A stretch of DNA of 37,961 nucleotides from a virus. The DNA lies in the IMG/VR virus record IMGVR_UViG_3300042937_000072, positions 1-37,961 of that record; one strand, given 5' to 3'. Shown one piece after another: positions 30,762-37,961 of the stretch (position 1 is its first letter; every line of letters starts with the position of its first letter). The notes beneath the pieces are model-generated. The model had not been told where the DNA came from and ran no database searches. It was given only the letters and a program-made list of their open reading frames with translations. Both the position numbers and the translations under genes were made by a program.

Positions 30762-31000
30762 GCAGCCGCCTTCTGACCCGTAAGTTCAGCAAACTTCTCA
30801 GGCAACCAGATTGTGTTGATGGAGTCCTCAAACGCCTTAATCTTTTCCATCGTGGCATCAATTTCTTCCCATGTCGGGCATGGGCGTGGGTCATCCCAAC
30901 GGGTAATAATCCTGTTAGAAATCTCCCATTTAGCGTCTGGACGCAACAACTCCATCGCCGTGTTGATGCCGTACAACCTGTAAATCTGTGCCTGATTCAT
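30758..31000 (-). CDS. Small XkdW-like tail-associated protein (80 aa)
   Basis: The sequence contains LRPDAKWEISNRIITRWDDP followed by CPTWEEIDATM, the pattern RPnAxW...W...PT.EEI known from XkdW-type and fibre-assembly proteins next to phage fibres. It directly follows the large glycine-rich fibre gene. It may help fibre folding; unproven. Confidence 0.65.
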   Translation of the reverse strand: MNQAQIYRLYGINTAMELLRPDAKWEISNRIITRWDDPRPCPTWEEIDATMEKIKAFEDSINTIWLPEKFAELTGQKAAA

Positions 31001-31012
31001 TCTTTCTCCTAG

Positions 31013-34000
31013 TTACCAACGAATAATTACGATACCTGAACCGCCTGCGCCGCCATTGGCTCCGGCTTGGTCTGCACCAACACCGCCTCCACCGCCTCCG
31101 GTGTTAACGGTTCCAGCAGTTGCTGTCACATTCCTGCTACCAGCGCCACCGCCACCTGTGCCACCTGAACCTCCTACTGCTGGAGCAGATTCGCCTGCTC
31201 CACCGCCACCACCACCAGCGTAAGTTGTAGATGTTCCAGAAATAACTGACGCAGTTCCGTTACCACCAGCACCACCATTAGAAGTGCTGCCAGATACACC
31301 TACACCGCCTACGGCACTAGCGCCACCACCACCAGCAGAACTTCCTGATCCTCCTCCAGAGTTACCGCCGTTACTACCTTGACTTGGAGATGTGCTTGGT
31401 GTGTTTCCAGCGCCGCCGGTATTGCCACTACTTGACCCCCTAGCGCCACTACCAGACCCACCAGACTTTCCGTTACCAGAAGGTGCAGCATACCCAGGGC
31501 CAGCACCGCCACCCGCAGATGTAATGGTAGAAAATACAGAATTAGAGCCAGCACTTGCATTGTCTGTTGCTGCTGCTACGCCACCACTTCCACCTCCACC
31601 GACAGTCACGGTGTATGTAGTCCCTGCGGATACAGACAATCCTGTTCCTGTGCGGAAGCCACCAGCACCGCCTCCACCTCCAAAATATGCACCACCACCA
31701 CCCCCACCAGCCACTACTAGGTACTCGACCTCAGTAATGCCACTAGGTGCAGTCCATGAGCCTGATGATTGGAAGATTTGGTAATTAGGTTTGGAGAGGT
31801 ATTTAAGGATGACGATACCTGAGCCGCCTGTGCCGCCACTAAAGGACGTAGTCGGTTGTTGATGTCCGCCTCCACCACCTCCACCTGTGTTTGCAGTTCC
31901 AGACGTACCAACACCAGAATTTGAACCAGCGCCACCACCACCAGTACCGCCAGTACCAGCAGTACCGCCATCATATGTCCCGCCGCCACCTCCTCCAGCG
32001 TAGGTTACGGATGAGCCACTAATTGATGATGCAGTTCCGTTGCCCCCGTTTCCAGCAGTAGTTGTAGTTCCATTTGCGCCAACAGCCGAAGCACCGCCAC
32101 CACCGCCTGACCCATAGTTCGGCCCGCTTCCACTTCCAGTTCCACCGTTGCTTCCTTGCGACGGGGACACAGAAGGTGTATTTCCAAGACCGCCGCTGGT
32201 GCCACGACCACCGCCACCCGAACCCCCATCACTACCGGACTGTGTAAAATTTTGAGTGCCTCCACGCCCACCACCGGCAGAAGTGATTGTAGAAAATACA
32301 GAATTATTACCATTAACAGAATCTGCGGTTGAGCTAGGGCTGCCTCCAGTACCACCAACGCCACCAGCACCAACAGTAACCGTGTAGTTGGTTCCCGCAG
32401 TAACAGAAAACCCTGTGCCAGTTCTAAACCCACCAGCACCGCCGCCGCCAGCATCGCCAGCCCCGCCGCCACCACCACCAGCAACGACAAGGTATTCCAC
32501 CTGTGTCACGCCAACAGGAGCCTTCCAAGATGTAGAAGATTTGAATGTCTCTACGGTAGATAGAGGTACTGCGTATTTGAGTAGGACTATGCCTGAACCG
32601 CCTGTGCCACCGTTACTACCACCGCCAGCGCCGCCGCCTCTATTAGCAGTTCCAGCAGTTCCGTTAGATGGGAAAACGCCACCAGCGCCACCACCACCAG
32701 AGCCAGCAGTACCAGCAGTTGAACCTGTGTCGCACCCACCGCCGCCGCCTCCAGCGTAAGTTACAGAAGAACCGGAAAGAGACGAAGCCGTTCCAGCACC
32801 ACCATTGCCTCCATTACCGCCAGAGTTTGCAGAACCAACAGCACTAGCACCTCCACCACCACCAGCCGTAAATTGACTTGTTGTGGATGTGGCGTTACCT
32901 CCGTTACTGCCCTGAGATGGAGATACAGATGGAGTGTTACCAGAACCTCCGGTGAAACTTCCAGCGGTGTCGTAAGATGCGGCTCCACCACCTGAACCAC
33001 CGTTTCCACCATTTGCTCTGCCATTACCACCGCCAGCGCCATTACCACCGCCAGCAGATGTGATTGTGGAAAATACAGAATTGCTACCAGAACTTCCAGC
33101 AACCCCAGTACCGCCTGAACCACCGGCTCCAACAGTTACTGTATAAGAAGTTCCAGCAGTAACGGATAGTCCGGTTCCTGTACGGAAACCACCAGCGCCG
33201 CTGCCACCACCTATGTTTCCACCACCTCCACCACCGCCAGCGACAACAAGGTACTCAACCTGACTTACACCTGTCGGGCAAGTCCATGAGCCAGATGCCT
33301 CAAATTGCTGAACAACATCAACAGTCGTAGCAGGGGTTACTGTGTATTTGATGATGACGATGCCTGAGCCGCCTGTGCCGCCTGTACCTTCAGTTGCTCC
33401 ACCGTTATAACCGCTTCTTCCACCACCTCCACCACCAAGATTTGTAGTTCCGTTGAAAGGGGAGCCAGAACCAGACTCATTAAAGTTATATCCTTTGCCG
33501 CCTCCTCCAGAGCCTCCTGTCCCACCGCTTGCAGACCAACCAGCACCACCGCCACCACCCGCATAAGTTACAGAAGAACCAGAAATAGACGATGCTGTGC
33601 CAGCGCCACCGTTACCACCATTACCAATGTTGGGCGCTGATGCTCCGTTTGCTCCTGAAGCCGATGCTCCTCCACCGCCACCCGCTCCGCTTTCTGCTGA
33701 AGGGGCTGGATTTCCACCGCCACTATTTCCTTGAGATGGGCTGGTAGATGGAGTATTGCCTGCACCTCCGGCGCCTCCGTTACTTCCACCGCCGCCACCA
33801 GAGCCACCGGCAACACCATTTAGTCCGCTTCTATTGCCGCCACCGCCGCCAGCAGAAACAATGCCGGGTGACGCAAAAGGTGCTGAGCCCCCAACAATAG
33901 ACGAACTGCTTCCTGAACTACCTGTTCCTGAATTGTGTGCGCCACCATCGCCACCTGCGCCAACTGTAATTGTGTAAGTAGTGCCAGCAGTTACAGCGGC

Positions 34001-34204
34001 TCCAGTACCGGTTCTAAATCCACCGGCTCCACCGCCACCACCATAATAACTACCAGACCCTCCGCCGCCTCCCGCAACGACAAGGTACTCAACCTCGGTT
34101 ACACCGGGAGGGCATATCCAAGTGGTCGATGACGTAAATGTCTGGATAACAGTAAATTGGCTGCGTATTGCACTTCCGAGCAAAGACAGCATAATTCCAC
34201 TCAT
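31013..34204 (-). CDS. Glycine-rich tail-fibre protein with four repeated domains
   Basis: The 1063-residue protein consists of four copies of a glycine-rich domain of about 250 residues. Each starts with a pattern like FTSSTTW.CPPGVTEVEYLV, continues with VVAGGGGGG and GGAGGFRTGTG...VTAGT.Y.VTVG, and ends with GGSGIVIIKY. Such domains form polyglycine-type sandwiches in phage adhesins and bind host surface molecules. The first 20 residues (MSGIMLSLLGSAIRSQFTV) link it to the particle. It is the probable receptor-binding fibre. The start overlaps the preceding gene by four bases. Confidence 0.88.
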   Translation of the reverse strand: MSGIMLSLLGSAIRSQFTVIQTFTSSTTWICPPGVTEVEYLVVAGGGGGSGSYYGGGGGAGGFRTGTGAAVTAGTTYTITVGAGGDGGAHNSGTGSSGSSSSIVGGSAPFASPGIVSAGGGGGNRSGLNGVAGGSGGGGGSNGGAGGAGNTPSTSPSQGNSGGGNPAPSAESGAGGGGGASASGANGASAPNIGNGGNGGAGTASSISGSSVTYAGGGGGAGWSASGGTGGSGGGGKGYNFNESGSGSPFNGTTNLGGGGGGRSGYNGGATEGTGGTGGSGIVIIKYTVTPATTVDVVQQFEASGSWTCPTGVSQVEYLVVAGGGGGGGNIGGGSGAGGFRTGTGLSVTAGTSYTVTVGAGGSGGTGVAGSSGSNSVFSTITSAGGGNGAGGGNGRANGGNGGSGGGAASYDTAGSFTGGSGNTPSVSPSQGSNGGNATSTTSQFTAGGGGGASAVGSANSGGNGGNGGAGTASSLSGSSVTYAGGGGGGCDTGSTAGTAGSGGGGAGGVFPSNGTAGTANRGGGAGGGSNGGTGGSGIVLLKYAVPLSTVETFKSSTSWKAPVGVTQVEYLVVAGGGGGGAGDAGGGGAGGFRTGTGFSVTAGTNYTVTVGAGGVGGTGGSPSSTADSVNGNNSVFSTITSAGGGRGGTQNFTQSGSDGGSGGGGRGTSGGLGNTPSVSPSQGSNGGTGSGSGPNYGSGGGGGASAVGANGTTTTAGNGGNGTASSISGSSVTYAGGGGGGTYDGGTAGTGGTGGGGAGSNSGVGTSGTANTGGGGGGGHQQPTTSFSGGTGGSGIVILKYLSKPNYQIFQSSGSWTAPSGITEVEYLVVAGGGGGGAYFGGGGGAGGFRTGTGLSVSAGTTYTVTVGGGGSGGVAAATDNASAGSNSVFSTITSAGGGAGPGYAAPSGNGKSGGSGSGARGSSSGNTGGAGNTPSTSPSQGSNGGNSGGGSGSSAGGGGASAVGGVGVSGSTSNGGAGGNGTASVISGTSTTYAGGGGGGAGESAPAVGGSGGTGGGGAGSRNVTATAGTVNTGGGGGGVGADQAGANGGAGGSGIVIIRW
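31016..34143 (-). repeat. Four tandem ~750-800 bp modules in the fibre gene
   Basis: Modules run about 34143-33342, 33318-32574, 32553-31797 and 31780-31016. Beginnings (VEYLVVAGGGGGG) and ends (GGSGIV) are clearly homologous at DNA level. Homologous recombination between modules could add, remove or shuffle them. Confidence 0.8.
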
Positions 34205-34617
34205 GACACGTTCCCTGTGATGACGCAGACGGTTGAGGAAATAAACAGAATAGTTGCCACACCCCTAGCAGCAAGGGTCACGCTTGCCTTATCCGCATCA
34301 GTTCCAGCAATATAAGCGGTGGTAATCGTGCAGGTAATAGTAACCCCCGAAGCCGTGTTGTTAAAGATAGATATTACATCACCTTCGGCAAAAGTTGCAT
34401 CAGGAATGGTTATAGAACCACCCGACCCAATCTGCACATACTCGCCTACGTCAGTTGTGGCAAGTGTGTAAGAACCTGTCTTTGTTCCTACAGCCGGGAT
34501 ATTTTGATAACCAACTGTGAATGTAGCATCAGGGACTGTAACAGTACGGTTAGCCGATGGTGAGGCTGCTATCGTAGATACAAAGCTAGTTGAACCACCG
34601 TTAATTGCAATTGCCAT
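34201..34617 (-). CDS. Fibre-associated beta-rich protein (138 aa)
   Basis: The protein (MAIAINGGSTSFVSTIAASP...) is Thr/Ala/Ile-rich with repeated strands (TVTVPDATFTVG, SITIPDATFAEGDVISIFNN) and resembles the C-terminal head domains found in phage fibres. It sits between the collagen-like and glycine-rich fibre genes and overlaps the latter by 4 bases. It may form a connector or tip of the same fibre. Confidence 0.7.
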   Translation of the reverse strand: MAIAINGGSTSFVSTIAASPSANRTVTVPDATFTVGYQNIPAVGTKTGSYTLATTDVGEYVQIGSGGSITIPDATFAEGDVISIFNNTASGVTITCTITTAYIAGTDADKASVTLAARGVATILFISSTVCVITGNVS

Positions 34618-34655
34618 AATTTATTCCTCTATTAAATTTTATTGATATTTAAAAC

Positions 34656-35924
<1,269 letters not shown>

Positions 35925-35962
35925 TTAATCTCCGTTTAGTTTGCTTAAACAGACAGTATCTG

Positions 35963-35999
35963 CTTAAGAAAACTCCCCAGCCCTTGTGAGGCTGAGGAG
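35963..35999 (-). terminator. Rho-independent terminator after the capsid gene
   Basis: On the minus strand CTCCTCAGCC (35999-35990), a 7-base loop and GGCTGGGGAG (35982-35973) form a 10-bp stem with one G-T pair, followed by TTTTCTTAAG. It lies 20 bases beyond the capsid stop codon and should limit read-through to the fibre genes. Confidence 0.88.
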
Positions 36000-36018
36000 A
36001 GCCACTAGCTATAAGCTA

Positions 36019-36936
36019 CTAGGCAGGAACTACTAGACCAACTGCTGCATCGGTACGGACAGTCTTAACACCGTACAATGTGTCAGCGGTCAACAGATCA
36101 GCAAGCCACTCTTGCTTGTACTGGGTCTGTGAGCGAACACCAAGTTGCTCAACCAGCGTGAATGCATCACGATGGAACAGACCAGCCAAACGAGCAGCAC
36201 CCGTCTCCAGCGAAGGAGCATTGGAGCTGATGTAGACTTCGATACCGTAGAGGTTACCAACGCGACCATTGCGGATCGTGTTAGCTGAACCAACTTCACC
36301 AGTAAAGGCTTGCTCGGTGTAACGGTTTGTGCCCATTAAGGTGTTACGCAGAACAGGCGGGATGACAAAAGAACGACCATCCATTGGCGTATCAGCATCG
36401 TCAAGGATCTGGATAGCCTTACGGAAACCAGCGTCATTGAATGCAGAACCAACCGTACCGTCATAAGCGACAGCAGTGGTGGAGCTGAACTCATAAACAC
36501 CAGAGTTCTGGTAGGACGAACCGTTACCGTTACCGATAGACTTGAACAGTGTCCAGATGTCTGAATCGGTCTGTACGCCCAAAGCGTAGCCAGCGTCATC
36601 CGTGTAGAAACGGCGTAACGAGGCAAGAGCCTGTACAGAAACGATATCTTCGATCAAACGGCTGTACTCGAAGTGCTTATCGATATTGATTACTACCTCG
36701 TCTTCAGTCGCAGCAATCAGGGTAACCTGAGAAGAAGCAACCTTAGCAGAAGCAGAACCACGGGTGGGCTTAGGAACGTGAACGGTGTCACCTTTCTTAC
36801 CCTTGAAGTTCATCTTGTTGATGACGTTAGCGAGAACCAGGTTCTTCTTGTATGCAGCGACAATCTCATCGCTCCAAATCTCAGGAATAAACTTGGCTGC
36901 TGTTGTTACGGTTACGTTATTAGTACCTAAAGGCAT
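36019..36936 (-). CDS. Major capsid protein
   Basis: The 305-residue protein follows the scaffold gene and has the composition of HK97-fold capsid proteins of podoviruses. Visible segments are FIPEIWSDEIVAAYKKNLVL (about 17), GDTVHVPKP (about 49), INIDKHFEYSRLIEDI (about 82) and RVGNLYGIEVYISSNAP (about 225), with a C-terminal QYKQEWLADLLTADTLYGV. The P-domain-like and N-arm regions fit the family. It is followed by a strong terminator, so its transcript is set off from the fibre genes, as expected for the most abundant protein. Confidence 0.93.
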   Translation of the reverse strand: MPLGTNNVTVTTAAKFIPEIWSDEIVAAYKKNLVLANVINKMNFKGKKGDTVHVPKPTRGSASAKVASSQVTLIAATEDEVVINIDKHFEYSRLIEDIVSVQALASLRRFYTDDAGYALGVQTDSDIWTLFKSIGNGNGSSYQNSGVYEFSSTTAVAYDGTVGSAFNDAGFRKAIQILDDADTPMDGRSFVIPPVLRNTLMGTNRYTEQAFTGEVGSANTIRNGRVGNLYGIEVYISSNAPSLETGAARLAGLFHRDAFTLVEQLGVRSQTQYKQEWLADLLTADTLYGVKTVRTDAAVGLVVPA

Positions 36937-36959
36937 TTTAAATCTCCCAAATGATTAAG

Positions 36960-37766
36960 TTATTTAACTCGACCCTCGGAGTACGCAGCTATAATTTCAT
37001 CTTGTAGTTGCATATATCGGTCTGGGTCTTCCAATTGTAGTCGGATTAGATCCGCTCTTCGATAAACCTTAGAAGAAGTATTTCCAACAGAGTTAGAACC
37101 AACATCTACAGTCGCTGCCTTTACTGCTGCCTTCTGTGCCGCTCTCGCTTCTTGCGAAGGAACTGCCTGCTGTACAGGGGCTGCTTTAGGTTTAACATAA
37201 CTCCAGCTTGTCAACAGTTCAGCCGCTGAATCAAAGTCAAAGTCTGCATCAGCCGCAGCATACAACCGCATACGCACTGGTGAGGCTTTAATCCACTCTG
37301 CAAAAGAGGGATCAGCTACTGTCTGCTGAAAGTCAGGAAAGTCCTGTTGTAACTTAGTCAGCGTCTGCTGCTGTTTTAAAGCCAAGGTTTGTTGCCTTGC
37401 CTCTAGAATAGCAGGATGTGTTTCTACTGCCTTATTTACTGCCTTCTTCGGATCTTCAAAGAAATCGATCTCGTCTTCTTTTGCAGCAGGAACTTCTTGT
37501 CTAGTGTCGAGTTGTCGCTTAATGAGTTCATCAGCAAGTTTCCGCACCTCCCCAACTTCTTGAGCTTGTCTACCAATAAGCTTCTCAGCCTCTTGGTGCA
37601 TCCTGACAATTTCATCAAGACTCTTGCCCTTGTACTTGGGTGGAAGAACCTCTTCAGTTTCTCCCTGTGCTACTGGCTCTTGAGTTTGCTCTACTTGAGG
37701 CTCATCTGCCTGTTGAATATCTGCTGCATCAAATAACTCTTCTTGCGTTTCGATTAGTTCTGCCAC
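36960..37766 (-). CDS. Capsid scaffolding protein
   Basis: The 268-residue protein is Glu/Gln/Ala-rich and helical: an acidic N-terminus (about 1-45), then PPKYKGKSLDEIVRMHQEAE and IGRQAQEVGEVRKLADELI, a pattern frequent in podophage scaffolds, and a basic, likely capsid-binding C-terminus (YRRADLIRLQLEDPDRYMQL). It lies immediately upstream of the capsid gene. It starts at a GTG (37766-37764) with AGGAGG upstream. It assembles the procapsid and should be removed before DNA packaging. Confidence 0.85.
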   Translation of the reverse strand: MAELIETQEELFDAADIQQADEPQVEQTQEPVAQGETEEVLPPKYKGKSLDEIVRMHQEAEKLIGRQAQEVGEVRKLADELIKRQLDTRQEVPAAKEDEIDFFEDPKKAVNKAVETHPAILEARQQTLALKQQQTLTKLQQDFPDFQQTVADPSFAEWIKASPVRMRLYAAADADFDFDSAAELLTSWSYVKPKAAPVQQAVPSQEARAAQKAAVKAATVDVGSNSVGNTSSKVYRRADLIRLQLEDPDRYMQLQDEIIAAYSEGRVK

Positions 37767-37817
37767 ATTATCCTCCTGTCCACAACGGATTCTAGGAAAT
37801 TAAAAATACCCATCGGA

Positions 37818-37961
37818 TTAGCTCTCGCTTTTCTTTTGATAGGCCCTTGCTGCTTGCTCGTGTTTTCTAGCCCATGCATCAGCCGCTGAAGGAAACGCAC
37901 CTGTGATGCCCTCTAGCCTGATTCTGGGTGACGAGATAATACGAGAAGCTTCATTGTGACA
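37818..37961 (-). CDS. FmdB-like zinc-ribbon protein, C-terminal part (continues from position 1)
   Basis: From 37961 the frame reads CHNEASRIISSPRIRLEGIT... to a stop at 37818 (47 residues). It continues in phase the gene that starts at 69, giving one protein of 70 residues. The second Cys knuckle has only one Cys at the join where related proteins usually have two, so either the ribbon is degenerate or a few codons are missing between the window ends. Confidence 0.75.
   Translation of the reverse strand, partial: CHNEASRIISSPRIRLEGITGAFPSAADAWARKHEQAARAYQKKSES

Noticed and set aside
31392-33977. Proline-rich plus-strand frames opposite the glycine-rich fibre
   Set aside because: Gly codons read backwards give Pro/Ala frames without stops; these are shadows of the fibre gene.
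31013-34204. Regular repeats considered as a CRISPR array
   Set aside because: Repeats are in-frame coding modules of 750-800 bp and glycine codon runs, without short repeats and unique spacers.
37754-37813. 19-codon minus-strand frame between the zinc-ribbon and scaffold genes
   Set aside because: It is too short and contains the scaffold ribosome-binding site; no independent support.

Overview
The window looks like the essentially complete genome of a lytic, short-tailed (podovirus-type) double-stranded DNA phage of a Gram-negative, probably aquatic, bacterium. The evidence is a full terminase, portal, scaffold and capsid set, tail adaptor and tail genes without tape measure or sheath, a T7-style replication set (primase-helicase, PolA, single-strand binding protein, 5'-3' exonuclease, Holliday-type nuclease), and no integrase, repressor or tRNA. 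I found no phage RNA polymerase. Several near-perfect host sigma70 promoters suggest that the host polymerase reads the genome throughout. The host cannot be named from sequence alone; the B12-dependent ribonucleotide reductase implies a host with cobalamin.

The two window ends fit together in frame: a gene that starts at 69 on the minus strand and runs off position 1 continues from 37961 down to 37818. The molecule is therefore circular, or was assembled from circularly permuted or terminally redundant DNA. Read as a circle it has two blocks. The leftward late block starts at the small terminase (4141), passes through position 1 to 37961 and runs down to the endolysin (18794): TerS, TerL, portal, zinc-ribbon protein, scaffold, capsid, a strong terminator, collagen-like and glycine-rich fibre proteins, two 2-oxoglutarate oxygenases, small basic proteins, tail adaptor and tail proteins, three large internal-type virion proteins, holin and endolysin. 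The rightward early/middle block (4916-18826) starts with about 15 tiny, often acidic or membrane-spanning genes. It then has primase-helicase, FkbM methyltransferase, DNA polymerase, SSB, exonuclease, resolvase, metallophosphoesterase, DUF3310, a glycosyltransferase-like protein and class II ribonucleotide reductase.

The blocks diverge from a 774-bp regulatory region (4142-4915) and converge with overlapping 3' ends at 18794-18826. The divergent region holds a perfect-consensus leftward promoter, an AT-rich inverted repeat, repeated GTGTTG motifs and a 15-bp palindrome resembling a Fur box. A near-identical palindrome lies just upstream of a strong rightward promoter before the replication genes, next to an AT-rich, repeat-containing gap that is a candidate origin.

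The most unusual points are the paired palindromic operators, a possible virion-modification set (a Gly-Pro-Thr collagen-like fibre with two 2OG oxygenases, a GT9-like glycosyltransferase and an FkbM methyltransferase in the same genome), a putative papain-like cysteine peptidase as the first early gene, and an early island of small acidic proteins that may include anti-defence factors.
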